64,000 nucleotides of DNA from DASZWJ01 sp963813895 (GCA_963813895.1 CAWFAS010000003.1:310001-374000); one strand, 5' to 3'. Positions 44,641 through 54,605 are shown, numbered from the stretch's first letter. A program made the numbers and translations. Notes: generated by a model not told the origin, from the letters alone.

Positions 44641-46533
44641 TTACTGACTAGCCCCCTGCTCACCAGCTGTATCCTTTTCAGAACCTCCTTTAACAGGTTC
44701 TTGAGCAAACTCGCTCCAATCTTTAGGGGGTCGCGCCGGTTTGCCTGACATTACATCGCGGATCTGCTCTTCATCTATAGTTTCATACTTAATCAAAGCT
44801 TCTGACATTAAATGTAATATGGATGTCTTCTCATGAATAATATTTCTAGCACGCTGGTAATTACGGTCTATGATGGCGCGCACTTCGGCATCAATAGTCT
44901 CAGCTGTGGCATCTGACACTTCACGACGCTTAGTCATGGAGCGTCCTAAAAATACTTCACCTTCTTCTTCACCATAAGTTAAGGGGCCCAACTTATCGGA
45001 TAACCCCCATTTGGTAACCATATTGCGGGCAATTTCAGTAGCTCGTTCTATATCATTGGATGCACCGGTAGTGACATATTCCGGACCGAAGAATATCTCT
45101 TCTGCCAAACGTCCGCCAAATAGACTGGAAATCTGGCTTTCCAAACGCATTTTTGAATAACTATAGCGATCTTCTTCCGGCAAAAACATAGTTACCCCCA
45201 GCGCGCGACCACGAGGGATAATACTGACTTTATAAACAGGGTCATGATCAGGGACGGATAATCCAACAACCGCATGGCCCGCCTCATGATAAGCGGTGAG
45301 TTTTTTCTGCTCTTCACTCATTACCATGGAGCGCCGTTCCGAGCCCATCATCAGCTTATCTTTGGCTTTTTCAAACTCTTCCATGCCTACCGCTCGACGG
45401 TTGGCGCGTGCAGCAAACAAAGCAGCTTCATTCACCAAATTGGCGAGGTCTGCACCGGAAAATCCAGGGGTACCACGCGCAATAGCGCCAGGTCTCACAT
45501 CATTGGCCAGCGGCACTTTACGCATGTGGACCGTCAGTATTTGCTCCCGACCGCGGATGTCTGGCAGTGGCACTACCACTTGACGATCAAAACGACCGGG
45601 ACGCAGCAAAGCAGGATCCAAAACATCTGGACGGTTGGTAGCCGCCATAACGATTACACCTTCCTTTCCTTCAAATCCATCCATTTCTACTAATAATTGA
45701 TTCAAAGTCTGCTCGCGCTCGTCATGTCCACCGCCCAATCCTGCTCCGCGATGTCGCCCGACAGCGTCAATTTCATCGATGAAGATTATGCAGGGAGCGT
45801 GTTTTTTCGCTTGGTCGAACATATCACGTACACGCGATGCGCCTACCCCCACGAACATTTCTACGAAGTCCGAACCGGAAATCGTAAAAAATGGCACTTT
45901 GGCTTCACCCGCCACGGCTTTAGCCAAGAGGGTTTTACCGGTCCCGGGGGCACCCACCAATAAAACGCCGCATGGAATTTTGCCACCTAATTTCTGGAAT
46001 TTGGTAGGATCTTTTAAGAACTCTACCAATTCCTGCACTTCCTCTTTAGCTTCATCGCAACCTGCGACATCAGAAAAGGTGACTTTAACTTGGTCTTCCG
46101 TCAGCATTCTAGCTCGACTACGACCAAAGGACATAGGGCCGCCACGGCCGCCCCCCCCGCCTTGCATTTGCCGCATGAAGAATACCCATACGCCTATCAG
46201 CAACAACATGGGGAACCAGTTGATGAAAATATGCATCAACAGGCTTTCTTGCTCAGGTGCTTTGCCCTCAACATTCACGCCTTTTTTCATCAACTCGCCT
46301 AATAAATATTGATCTTGTATCGGCATGTAAGTAGTAAAGGTGGTGTTATTGCGGGTCGAACCTGTAATTACTTGATTTTCAATGGTGACACTAGTGATAT
46401 TTCCCTGTTCCACTGACTGTAAGAATTGTGAATAGGTCAATCTTTCCCCTACTTCACGACGTGGCCCGAAGTTACTGAACACCATGATCAGGATTATTCC
46501 TACAATGAGCCACAATAATAAATTTTTCGCCAT
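44641..46533 (-). CDS. ftsH: ATP-dependent zinc metalloprotease FtsH
   Basis: 630 residues from the ATG at 46531-46533 (MAKNLLLWLIVG); the upstream extension to 46593 lacks family support. Two N-terminal membrane helices flank a periplasmic domain; a glycine-rich GGGGGRGG linker precedes the AAA+ module with GAPGTGKT (Walker A) and IFIDEIDAVG (Walker B). The zinc site is HEAGH. FtsH degrades membrane and regulatory proteins such as LpxC and sigma32. It is downstream of rlmE and upstream of folP. Confidence 0.97.
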   Translation of the reverse strand: MAKNLLLWLIVGIILIMVFSNFGPRREVGERLTYSQFLQSVEQGNITSVTIENQVITGSTRNNTTFTTYMPIQDQYLLGELMKKGVNVEGKAPEQESLLMHIFINWFPMLLLIGVWVFFMRQMQGGGGGRGGPMSFGRSRARMLTEDQVKVTFSDVAGCDEAKEEVQELVEFLKDPTKFQKLGGKIPCGVLLVGAPGTGKTLLAKAVAGEAKVPFFTISGSDFVEMFVGVGASRVRDMFDQAKKHAPCIIFIDEIDAVGRHRGAGLGGGHDEREQTLNQLLVEMDGFEGKEGVIVMAATNRPDVLDPALLRPGRFDRQVVVPLPDIRGREQILTVHMRKVPLANDVRPGAIARGTPGFSGADLANLVNEAALFAARANRRAVGMEEFEKAKDKLMMGSERRSMVMSEEQKKLTAYHEAGHAVVGLSVPDHDPVYKVSIIPRGRALGVTMFLPEEDRYSYSKMRLESQISSLFGGRLAEEIFFGPEYVTTGASNDIERATEIARNMVTKWGLSDKLGPLTYGEEEGEVFLGRSMTKRREVSDATAETIDAEVRAIIDRNYQRARNIIHEKTSILHLMSEALIKYETIDEEQIRDVMSGKPARPPKDWSEFAQEPVKGGSEKDTAGEQGASQ

Positions 46534-46593
46534 ACCCTCAAACCTATGTAATGATTTTAAATTTAAAAATCCCGGACTTGCATCAACCCACAT

Positions 46594-47217
46594 TCAAGGG
46601 GGACGCATCTTTAACCCCAACAGATAAATTTCATTGGAACGTGCACGGGAGGCTTTAGGTTTTCTAATCTTTACTTGCGAAAAACTCAATCGCATGCACT
46701 TTAAGAACTCATCGAACCCTGCACCCTGAAAAATTTTAACCAGCAGATGGCCTCCTGGCCTGAGCACCCGAGCTGCAAAGGCAAATGCCTGTTCTGCCAG
46801 GTAAATCGCTTGCGGCTGATCCACAGCGCTTATACCACTCATATTGGGTGCCATATCAGACATTACAAGGTCAACCAGGCAATTGTCAATGTATGCCAAC
46901 AATTGCGCTTCGACCGCTTCATTGTTAAAGTCGCCCAGAATAAACTCCACCTCAGCTAGAGCGGGCATAGGTAACCGATCTAATGCTATGACCCTACCCT
47001 TCGCCCCAGTCAATTGTTTTGCAACTGCAGCCCATCCGCCAGGGGCTGCCCCCAGATCGACAATAGTCATTCCTGGGTGGATTAGCTTATCACGTTCCTG
47101 AATCTCTAAAAGTTTAAATGCCGCTCTTGAGCGGTAGCCCGCCTTCTGAGCACGTTTAACATAGATATCGTTAAAATGCTCATCTAACCAGCGAGCGCTG
47201 CTATTGGTTCGCCGCAT
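46594..47217 (-). CDS. rlmE: 23S rRNA 2'-O-methyltransferase (RlmE/FtsJ)
   Basis: 207 residues. SAM motif VDLGAAPGGWAAVAKQL and the catalytic residues of the Lys-Asp-Lys-Glu set (for example SDMAPNMSG and GGHLLVKIFQG) are present. It methylates U2552 in the 50S subunit. It is 60 bp upstream of ftsH and divergent from yhbY, the same arrangement as in E. coli. Confidence 0.96.
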   Translation of the reverse strand: MRRTNSSARWLDEHFNDIYVKRAQKAGYRSRAAFKLLEIQERDKLIHPGMTIVDLGAAPGGWAAVAKQLTGAKGRVIALDRLPMPALAEVEFILGDFNNEAVEAQLLAYIDNCLVDLVMSDMAPNMSGISAVDQPQAIYLAEQAFAFAARVLRPGGHLLVKIFQGAGFDEFLKCMRLSFSQVKIRKPKASRARSNEIYLLGLKMRPP

Positions 47218-47285
47218 AATGCTTTCTTTTTACCACAGTTTCGTTTTAGAATGACTGCCCATCCCATGACTCAACGAGTAATACC

Positions 47286-47570
47286 TTGCCATTATTAACT
47301 TCGACCGTAAAAAAACAGCTTAAAATTAAAGCTATGAAATTAAATCCTGTCGTGTTAATAGGAAATAAGGGATTAACTGAAGCAGTGCAGAAAGAAATTG
47401 GGCAAGCCCTGAATATCCATGAACTCATAAAAATCCGTTTACACAGCAAAGACCGCACGGTCAACAAACAAACTACCCAAGCAATCTGTGAATATCATCA
47501 TGCTGCGCTAGTTGTTTCTATTGGTCATGTTATCGTGATTTATCGACCGCAGCAAGAACAGGTGACATAA
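47286..47570 (+). CDS. yhbY: YhbY-type RNA-binding protein (CRM domain)
   Basis: 94 residues starting with TTG at 47286. The CRM domain shows LNPVVLIGNKGLTEAVQKEI, with the GxxG loop GNKG, and the final VIVIYRPQQE. YhbY is a small ribosome-assembly factor bound to pre-50S particles. It is divergent from rlmE, as in many Gammaproteobacteria. The TTG start is not supported by a strong ribosome site, and the ATG at 47334 is an alternative that would cut the first helix. Confidence 0.9.
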   Translation: MPLLTSTVKKQLKIKAMKLNPVVLIGNKGLTEAVQKEIGQALNIHELIKIRLHSKDRTVNKQTTQAICEYHHAALVVSIGHVIVIYRPQQEQVT

Positions 47571-47601
47571 ATACCCTTTTATCATTTATATTTTAAATTC
47601 T

Positions 47602-48303
47602 ATGGATTTTACAAATACTCTTGTCAGCCTCTTCACGCTAACTGTTCTTGAAATTATTCTTGGGGTTGATAATCTGGTTTTCCTTGCCATTATTAGCAAT
47701 CGTCTACCTCTGCATCGACAAAAAAGGGCCCGTCGTCTTGGCTTAGTATTTGCATTGCTTACCCGCCTGCTCTTGTTATTTTGCGTTGTCTGGATCATTG
47801 GATTAACCAAGCCATTATTTTCAATTATGCAGTGGTCATTCTCCACCCGAGATCTATTTTTGTTAATTGGCGGTTTGTTTTTATTATATAAAGCCACCAT
47901 GGAAATCCATCATGAATTTGATGCCACCCATCAGACAACCACCACAAAAAAACCTACCAGCTTCTTTGCTGTAGTAACGCAAATTGCTATCTTAGATATT
48001 ATTTTCTCATTAGATTCTGTATTGACCGCCATTGGCTTGACCCAACAGTACTATATTATGGCGATTGCAATTACCATTGCCATAATTGTCATGATTATTG
48101 GCAGCGAGCCCCTTAGCCGCTTTATTAATGCTCATCCCACAGTGCGCATGTTGGCATTGAGCTTCCTGATATTGATTGGTGTGGTACTTATCGCCGATGG
48201 TTTTCATTACCATATCCCCAGGGGTTATATTTATTTTGCAATTTGCTTTTCCCTGTTTGTTGAAGCGATGAATATGTTATTACGGCGAAAAAATCAAAAA
48301 TAA
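47602..48303 (+). CDS. TerC family integral membrane protein
   Basis: 233 residues with about seven membrane helices. The TerC signatures EIILGVDNLVFLAI and ILDIIFSLDSVLTAIG, each with a conserved Asp in a helix, are complete. TerC/YgdQ/YoaE-type proteins are linked to tellurite resistance, metal (Mn) export or metallation of exported proteins. The gene lies 31 bp after yhbY. A specific role cannot be assigned. Confidence 0.92.
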   Translation: MDFTNTLVSLFTLTVLEIILGVDNLVFLAIISNRLPLHRQKRARRLGLVFALLTRLLLLFCVVWIIGLTKPLFSIMQWSFSTRDLFLLIGGLFLLYKATMEIHHEFDATHQTTTTKKPTSFFAVVTQIAILDIIFSLDSVLTAIGLTQQYYIMAIAITIAIIVMIIGSEPLSRFINAHPTVRMLALSFLILIGVVLIADGFHYHIPRGYIYFAICFSLFVEAMNMLLRRKNQK

Positions 48304-48395
48304 CAAGAATCTCACCCAGAGGTTCGGTAATTTGATTTCAAACCACCCCTATTTTAAAGTGCAGTGAAGTTCAATAATTCACAGGGAAGATCCCC

Positions 48396-50024
48396 ATGCA
48401 AAGAGAATCGCTTAATTTTGATATTGTTATTGTAGGAGCTGGCCCTGCCGGGCTTGCCTGCGCCATCCGCTTAGCGCAACTTAGCAAGGCGAGCCAGCGT
48501 GAACTCTCCATTTGCGTATTAGAAAAAGGTGCGGAGGTGGGCTCACATATACTCTCAGGTGCCGTGTTTGACCCAAAAGCCCTAAACGAACTACTGCCAC
48601 AATGGCAGAAACTGGAAGCGCCTTTATATACAGCAGCAACCGAAGACCACTTCCTTTTGTTATCTGCAGAGAAGCATTGGCGATTGCCCACACCTCCACC
48701 AATGAAAAATCACGGAAATTATGTTATTAGCTTAGAAAAACTCTGTCGTTGGTTAGCCACTCAAGCTGAAGGATTGGGAGTACAAATATTTCCTGGATTT
48801 CCGGCGACTGAAGTGCTTTACGATGCTTCAGGAGCCGTATGTGGTGTGCGCACGGGGGATAAAGGCATTAGTAAGAATGACCAACCCACCCCCCTGTATC
48901 AACCAGGCATAGACCTTTACGCAAAACAAACTTTATTTGCAGAAGGGTGCCGCGGTTCCCTGACCAAGACTTTATTAAAACGTTTTAATCTCAATGAGCA
49001 ATCCTTACCACAAACCTATGGCATAGGCATTAAGGAACTATGGGAGGTGACTTCTGCTCAGCATAAACCCGGCAAGGTAGTGCATAGCGTAGGTTGGCCA
49101 TTAGATATAAAAACTTATGGTGGCTCATTTCTATATCATCTGGAAGACAACCTAGTCGCTGTTGGTTTTGTGGTGGGGCTTGATTATTCCAATCCTTATT
49201 TAGATCCTTACGAAGAGCTGCAACGATTTAAAACGCATCCGGCAATCCGCGGCACTTTCGCAAACGCAAAACGTATATCCTATGGAGCGCGCGCACTAAA
49301 TGAAGGTGGCTGGCAATCACTGCCAAAACTCAGCTTTCCCGGGGGATTATTGATAGGTGATGCGGCGGGATTTATGAATGTGCCGCGTATAAAGGGCATA
49401 CATACCAGCATGAAATCTGGCATGATAGCTGCTGAGGCTATTTTGGCAGCCAGCAGCCAAGACCTGCTGGGGGAATTTCTGGAATATGAAACTGCGCTCA
49501 AACAATCCTGGATTGCCCAAGAACTATACACAGCGCGTAATATTCGTCCCGCGTTTCGCTGGGGGCTATGGGGAGGATTGGCTTATGCCGCTATAGATAC
49601 CTACCTACTGCACGGCAAAGCACCTTGGACATTTAAACACCATAAAGCTGATTACCAATGCTTAACCCCCGCCGCCCACAGCAAGCGGATTAATTATCCC
49701 AGGCCCGATGGCGTTTTGACTTTTGATAAACTGACTTCAGTTTTTTTATCCAACACCCAGCACAATGAAAATCAGCCCTGTCATTTACAATTAGCTGACC
49801 CGGCATTGGCTATTGACGTTAATTTTAAACTCTATGCATCTCCTGAGACCCGTTATTGCCCAGCGGGTGTTTATGAAATTTTGCATCCTGAAACTCAACC
49901 GCAACTGCAAATTAATGCCGCCAATTGCGTACACTGTAAAACTTGTGATATTAAAGATCCGCGTCAAAATATTAACTGGGTTCCTCCTGAGGGTGGGGAT
50001 GGGCCTAATTATACGGAGATGTGA
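48396..50024 (+). CDS. Electron transfer flavoprotein-ubiquinone oxidoreductase
   Basis: 542 residues. The N-terminal FAD site is IVIVGAGPAGLACAIRLA (12-28). The central ubiquinone/membrane region includes GSFLYHLEDNLVAVGFVVGL and the PRIKGIHTSMKSG block. The C-terminal 4Fe-4S ligands are in ANCVHCKTCDIKDP and the tail NWVPPEGGDGPNYTEM. It passes electrons from ETF (fatty acid and amino acid oxidation) to ubiquinone. No etfAB genes are in the window. Its stop is 8 bp before a palindromic repeat. Confidence 0.96.
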   Translation: MQRESLNFDIVIVGAGPAGLACAIRLAQLSKASQRELSICVLEKGAEVGSHILSGAVFDPKALNELLPQWQKLEAPLYTAATEDHFLLLSAEKHWRLPTPPPMKNHGNYVISLEKLCRWLATQAEGLGVQIFPGFPATEVLYDASGAVCGVRTGDKGISKNDQPTPLYQPGIDLYAKQTLFAEGCRGSLTKTLLKRFNLNEQSLPQTYGIGIKELWEVTSAQHKPGKVVHSVGWPLDIKTYGGSFLYHLEDNLVAVGFVVGLDYSNPYLDPYEELQRFKTHPAIRGTFANAKRISYGARALNEGGWQSLPKLSFPGGLLIGDAAGFMNVPRIKGIHTSMKSGMIAAEAILAASSQDLLGEFLEYETALKQSWIAQELYTARNIRPAFRWGLWGGLAYAAIDTYLLHGKAPWTFKHHKADYQCLTPAAHSKRINYPRPDGVLTFDKLTSVFLSNTQHNENQPCHLQLADPALAIDVNFKLYASPETRYCPAGVYEILHPETQPQLQINAANCVHCKTCDIKDPRQNINWVPPEGGDGPNYTEM

Positions 50025-50031
50025 GTTTGGC

Positions 50032-50103
50032 GTACCGAGCCGCGACCGTTAGGGAGCGTTTATTGGAGAACGTAAACGCTCCCTAACGGTCGCGGCTCGG
50101 TAC
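50032..50103. repeat. Palindrome, CCGAGCCGCGACCG family copy 2
   Basis: Begins GTACCGAGCCGCGACCGTTA and closes with its inverse; the arms are about 32 bases with one mismatch and the loop is 8 bases. The arm sequence is the same as at 13640-13707. It lies directly downstream of the ETF-QO gene and may end its transcript as a stable hairpin, but no U-run is visible. Confidence 0.9.
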
Positions 50104-50210
50104 GCTTGTGAGGAAGATTAGAAAAGGGGCAGTCTCTAAGTGGCACCTAATTAAAACCACACACCCAACCAAAGACATAACCAAGTTTTTAACCATCAAA
50201 GGAACCTTAA

Positions 50211-50708
50211 ATGATCCAATTACAAACAAACCACGGCATTATTTCTATAGAGCTAGACTTCGAAAACGCCCCTAAAACAGCTGAAAATTTTTTAAAACAT
50301 GCTAAGAGTGGTTACTATGACGATACCATCTTCCACCGCGTGATTGATGGCTTCATGATCCAGGGCGGCGGTTTTAATACCCAAATGCAGGAAAAAACCA
50401 AACAGCCCACCATAGAAAATGAAGCCGATCGGGCCAGTGCTAACAAACGCGGTACCCTGGCTATGGCGCGCACTTCCGATCCGCACTCTGCTAGTACGCA
50501 ATTTTTTATCAACGTCGCTGATAATGACTTTTTAAACTTTAGCGCCAAATCTGCTAATGGCTGGGGTTACTGTGTCTTTGGGAAAGTAACCGCTGGCATG
50601 GATGTAGTTGATAAAATAAAGAAATCAGCCACTACCAATCGCGCTGGCCATCAAGATGTCCCTGTTGAAAATGTTGTCCTAGAGAAAGTAACCGTATCTG
50701 AGAAATAA
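50211..50708 (+). CDS. ppiB: Peptidyl-prolyl cis-trans isomerase B (cyclophilin)
   Basis: 165 residues. The cyclophilin active-site motifs FHRVIDGFMIQGG (Arg and Phe of the catalytic pocket), STQFFINVADNDFLNF and GWGYCVFGKV are intact. There is no signal peptide, so it acts in the cytoplasm on proline bonds during folding. The start has AAGGAACC 7 bases upstream. It is 5 bp before tex, and the two are probably co-transcribed. Confidence 0.96.
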   Translation: MIQLQTNHGIISIELDFENAPKTAENFLKHAKSGYYDDTIFHRVIDGFMIQGGGFNTQMQEKTKQPTIENEADRASANKRGTLAMARTSDPHSASTQFFINVADNDFLNFSAKSANGWGYCVFGKVTAGMDVVDKIKKSATTNRAGHQDVPVENVVLEKVTVSEK

Positions 50709-50713
50709 TAAAT

Positions 50714-53002
50714 ATGAATATCAGTCATGTCATTGCTAATGAATTAAATGTCAAAGTAGAACAGGTTGCCGCCGCCATTGAGTTGCTTGATGGTGGTGCA
50801 ACCGTGCCCTTTATTTCACGTTATCGTAAAGAGGTGACGGGGGGATTAACCGATACTCATCTGCGTACTTTAGAAGAGCGCTTGGTTTATTTGCGCGAAC
50901 TGCAGGAACGCCGACAAGCTATCCTGAAAAGTATTGCAGAACAAGATAAATTAACACCCGAGTTAGAACAAAGTATTTTGCAGGCCGATAATAAAGCCAC
51001 ATTGGAAGATTTATATCTCCCCTATAAACCGAAACGCCGCACCAAAGCCCAAATTGCCCGTGAAGCTGGCCTGGAACCATTAGCACGGCAATTACTTGCC
51101 AATGCTGAACAATTTCCTGAGCAGCTGGCAGAACAATTTATCAATCCTGAAAACAATATTAATAGCGTAGCAGAAGCCTTAGAAGGTGCGCGCCAGATTT
51201 TAATGGAATTATTTGCCGAAAACTCAGATCTGCTGGGATATCTTCGCGAATATTTGTGGCAGCATGGCATCGTCAAAAGTGAAGTGGTAAAGGAAAAAGA
51301 AACCAGTGGCCATAAATTTTCTGATTACTTTAACTATCAGGAACCTATTAAAAAAATTCCCTCACATCGTGCACTAGCATTAATGCGCGGCCAAAAAGAA
51401 AATGTTTTACGAGTAGCTTTGACATTAAATGAAGCAGAAGAATTGCATTGCCAACAAAAAATTCATCAGCAATTTGCTATTGCAGATCAAAAACGTCCGG
51501 CAGATGCCTGGTTAATTGAGACGGCAGCCTGGACCTGGCGCATTAAATTGTTCCTGAAATTAGAAGTCGAACTCATGCTGCAATTACGGGAAATGGCAGA
51601 AGAAGAAGCTATTAAAGTTTTTGCCAGTAATTTGAAAAATTTAATGATGACCTCACCTGCCGGCTCGCGTATCACCTTGGGCCTGGATCCAGGTTTGCGC
51701 ACAGGTGTAAAGGTGGTGGTCATTGATGGGACAGGCAAACTGCTATTCCACAGCAGCATCTTTCCTCATGCCCCGCGCAAGGATTGGGAAGGCTCTATCG
51801 CTACACTAGCAAAGCTCTGCCAGCAATTTAAGGTGGAATTGGTCAGTATTGGTAATGGTACCGCTTCGCGCGAAACCGATAAGTTGCTCTTAGAATTAAA
51901 AAAATCTCATCCGGAATTAAAATTAACCAGTATCGTTATTTCTGAAGCAGGTGCATCCGTCTATTCTGCTTCCGAGTTAGCAGCGAAAGAATTTCCCACT
52001 TTAGACGTGTCTTACCGAGGCGCGGTTTCTATTGCGCGGCGCTTGCAAGACCCACTCGCAGAGCTAGTAAAAATCGATCCCAAAGCCATTGGCGTTGGCC
52101 AATACCAGCACGATGTCAACCAGGTGAAGCTTTCTCGTTCATTACAGGCAGTGATGGAAGATTGCGTTAATAGTGTGGGGGTTGACGTCAATACGGCATC
52201 ACCGTCGCTATTATCCTGCGTGGCAGGGCTAAATGACACAGTCGCTAATAACATTGTGATTTTTCGCGACGAACATGGCCGCTTTATTAATCGTCAACAA
52301 TTAAGGAAAGTACCACGCCTTGGAGAAAAAGCCTTTGAGCAAGCCGCAGGTTTTCTACGCATTACTAATGGCGATAATCCCTTGGACGCTTCTGCAGTTC
52401 ACCCCGAAGCCTATAGCGTTGTAGAACGTATATTGGCCCAGCAACATACCAGTTTTAAAGAGATTATGGGTAACCGTGAACTGTTAAAAACCGTTAAGGC
52501 TAAAGATTTTGTTGATGAAAGATTTGGTTTGCCTACCATAACCGATATTTTGCAGGAATTAGAAAAACCTGGCCGTGATCCGCGACCCGAATTTAAGATG
52601 GCCACTTTCAAAGAGGGTGTTGAAAAACTGACCGATTTAACTCCCGGGATGATTTTGGAAGGGGTTGTAACGAATGTAGCTAATTTCGGGGCATTCGTAG
52701 ATATAGGTGTGCACCAAGATGGCTTGGTGCATATTTCATTACTGGCCAATCATTTTGTCAAAAATCCACATGATGTGGTCAAAGTAGGACAGATTGTTAA
52801 GGTAAAAGTGATAGAAGTCGATATTGCGCGCAAACGAATTCAACTCACTATGCGCCTGGCTGAAACCCCGACCCAACTGCCGGCTGCTCCTATTAAAAAA
52901 CAGATTAAGGCGCAGCATAAGCCTGAAAAAAACGCGGTTATTAAAGAGACTGCTTTGGGTAATGTATTGCTGGCGGCTCTTGCAAAACAAAAAGAGAAGT
53001 AG
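50714..53002 (+). CDS. tex: Tex-type transcription accessory/RNA-binding protein
   Basis: 762 residues. N-terminal helical Tex domain (ATVPFISRYRKEVTGGLTD), then a YqgF/RNase H-like domain from LGLDPGLRTGVKVVVID (about 323), helix-hairpin-helix motifs (NTASPSLLSCVAGLN, LRKVPRLGEKAFEQAAGFLR) and a C-terminal S1 domain (GMILEGVVTNVANFGAFVDI). Tex binds nucleic acid and affects transcription and stress survival. The gene starts 5 bp after ppiB. Intact. Confidence 0.96.
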   Translation: MNISHVIANELNVKVEQVAAAIELLDGGATVPFISRYRKEVTGGLTDTHLRTLEERLVYLRELQERRQAILKSIAEQDKLTPELEQSILQADNKATLEDLYLPYKPKRRTKAQIAREAGLEPLARQLLANAEQFPEQLAEQFINPENNINSVAEALEGARQILMELFAENSDLLGYLREYLWQHGIVKSEVVKEKETSGHKFSDYFNYQEPIKKIPSHRALALMRGQKENVLRVALTLNEAEELHCQQKIHQQFAIADQKRPADAWLIETAAWTWRIKLFLKLEVELMLQLREMAEEEAIKVFASNLKNLMMTSPAGSRITLGLDPGLRTGVKVVVIDGTGKLLFHSSIFPHAPRKDWEGSIATLAKLCQQFKVELVSIGNGTASRETDKLLLELKKSHPELKLTSIVISEAGASVYSASELAAKEFPTLDVSYRGAVSIARRLQDPLAELVKIDPKAIGVGQYQHDVNQVKLSRSLQAVMEDCVNSVGVDVNTASPSLLSCVAGLNDTVANNIVIFRDEHGRFINRQQLRKVPRLGEKAFEQAAGFLRITNGDNPLDASAVHPEAYSVVERILAQQHTSFKEIMGNRELLKTVKAKDFVDERFGLPTITDILQELEKPGRDPRPEFKMATFKEGVEKLTDLTPGMILEGVVTNVANFGAFVDIGVHQDGLVHISLLANHFVKNPHDVVKVGQIVKVKVIEVDIARKRIQLTMRLAETPTQLPAAPIKKQIKAQHKPEKNAVIKETALGNVLLAALAKQKEK

Positions 53003-53031
53003 TTAAGGTTTTATGGCAGTATTACATATTG

Positions 53032-53365
53032 TATACCCGTTCCACTTAGGATTTCGGCGTTAGAGTAGTCCAGCTTGTGCTGAGATTTATGAAGTACATC
53101 CTGTACTTCACCCTTCGGGCCGCTGTCGCGTTCAAATTTGTTCCTACAAATTTGTGTTCGATCTGATTGAGTAAAAACGTGATTAAAGAAAGCCGATACC
53201 TAAGCTGAATCCCGTGGGACAGGAATAGTCGACTTGTCGTCCCGGCAGGAAGCCGGGACGACTATGTCGGTTATTCTTATTTCGAGTTTTTACGATTGAA
53301 GATCGGACGAAGATTAGTGCAAGATGGGCTGCTCTAACACCGAAATCCTATGTGGAACGGGTATA
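53032..53365. mobile_element. MITE-like element, TATACCC family copy 2 (334 bp)
   Basis: Ends as in copy 1 (TATACCCGTTCCACTTAGGA and inverse) and again bounded by TA. It is longer than copy 1: the middle contains extra DNA, including a CCGGCAGGAAGCCGG palindrome and a TTCAAATTTGTTCC/TACAAATTTGTG part, so it is a composite of several repeats. No ORF. Confidence 0.82.
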
Positions 53366-53381
53366 GTAGGCACACTGGTGT

Positions 53382-53837
53382 TTAATGTGTGCTAGGGCCA
53401 AATTGACAATAAAAATTCGCATCAAATTCATAAATAGTGAGCGGAATTTGTTGCGCCACATTGTCATTCTGACTATAAGTTGTCAGAAAAGTTCCACAGG
53501 GAGCAGATTTAGGTGGTTTACCATCAACTGTTTCGATAACTAATTGAAAGTCTACTGCTTTACCAGAGTCCCAACAAGCAGCCGGCACAGCTGATGTATC
53601 TGCTTGAATAGAGGTTTTTTCTGTCGTGGATACTTTCAAATTAGATACATCCTTGATAACTAGACCGTTACAATCTGAAGAGAGGCTCTGAGATTGAACA
53701 TGGCCAGCGGTAATGGTAATTGGGTTTTGGACAGAATTTTTATCATTGAGAAGAGAAAAAGTAAGTGTTCCGCCAAAGGAAGTAATTGATAGAGACAATA
53801 AAGAAAGACCAGTTAAAATTTTGAGTTTACTTTTCAT
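53382..53837 (-). CDS. Small exported protein of unknown function
   Basis: 151 residues with a signal peptide (KSKLKILTGLSLLSLSITSF, cleavage about 22-23). The mature part has four cysteines (SDCNG, AACWD, APCGT, FYCQF) that could form two disulfides, and alternating beta-like sequence. The minus-strand start has CAGGAGAA upstream, a good ribosome site. I do not recognise the family. It stands alone between a mobile element and a degenerate region. Confidence 0.7.
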   Translation of the reverse strand: MKSKLKILTGLSLLSLSITSFGGTLTFSLLNDKNSVQNPITITAGHVQSQSLSSDCNGLVIKDVSNLKVSTTEKTSIQADTSAVPAACWDSGKAVDFQLVIETVDGKPPKSAPCGTFLTTYSQNDNVAQQIPLTIYEFDANFYCQFGPSTH

Positions 53838-54074
53838 AATGATTCTCCTGGTTAATTATTTGCATTGTGATGGGTATAGGAAATATAAAAGCCCTATCTT
53901 TGTCCAAGGCTAGCTACGTGCTACTTTAACAAAGAAAGTCAAAGCTTAAAACCATTTTCAATAGCAAAATAGCCTAAAAGCACAGTATAAATTCGACTGG
54001 TTTGATTTGTTTATAGACAATTCATCCCTTAAGGACGTAAACCATCATGCAACACACGATGGCCGCAACGATTT
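53838..54074. other. Intergenic region, no gene seen
   Basis: AT-rich and without a supportable ORF. It presumably holds the promoter of the exported protein gene. The right edge passes into the IS91-like remnant. Nothing else is recognisable. Confidence 0.4.
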
Positions 54075-54260
54075 TCAGGGAGAGCGGTTAAAGGTTGCCA
54101 ATGAATCCATCTGCAATGACGGTGGGGCTCGAGCCACAACCAATTTCCGGGACACGGCTTCATTCGATGATCGATTGATATGCGTGAGGATTTGATGAAT
54201 CACGGACGGCTCTTCTATGCTAGCGACCACTATCAGTTTTTGACTTAGATGATTATACAC
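54075..54260 (-). pseudogene. Remnant of an IS91-type transposase C-terminus
   Basis: A 61-codon minus-strand frame contains LIVVASIEEPSVIHQILTHI and VARAPPS, which resemble the end of IS91/ISCR-type transposases (the family pattern is a ...IEDPxVIxxILxHLG... segment followed by RAPP). No start, no catalytic tyrosine domain and no element ends are visible, and neighbouring sequence is in other frames. The call rests on this short similarity only. Confidence 0.4.
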
Positions 54261-54543
54261 TCAGAGTGGCAGGTTTAATGGAGACGCCTCGGCAGCGATT
54301 GATTAAGATTATGCAGGCTCAAAAGGAGGAGCGGTTAAAAAGAGAGAAATAATTGCTTCCCCCTTATTCACATATACCCGGTCGGGTTCCCCCGTTCCCA
54401 CCCGTCCTGGTATGATTTCCTGGAAATTGGTCAAAAATTATCCATAGGCATGTGCTGGGCTTTTTTTACTGTCTGAATCACAGCAAATTACCTATAATGC
54501 TTTAAAAAACAAAGAACTTAATTTATAATATTAATTATATAGC

Positions 54544-54605
54544 GCCCTTGACAGTAAGCACCCCAAAATTTATAGATGGGGTGCCTAACCCAAGGGCTTT
54601 TTTTT
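54544..54605 (+). terminator. Nested hairpin with U-run just before the NYN gene
   Basis: Outer stem GCCCTTG (54544-54550) pairs with CAAGGGC (54591-54597) and encloses a second stem GCACCCC/GGGGTGC, followed by eight T (54598-54605). This is a complete intrinsic terminator, but it lies 18 bp before the GTG start of the NYN gene. It could end an unseen short transcript or act as an attenuator for the gene. Confidence 0.6.

Noticed and set aside
44442..44708. 88-codon minus ORF between ftsH and folP
   Set aside because: It reads through a palindromic element and the ftsH end in another frame.
54007..54195. 62-codon plus ORF
   Set aside because: It is the opposite-strand shadow of the IS91-like remnant and has no ribosome site.
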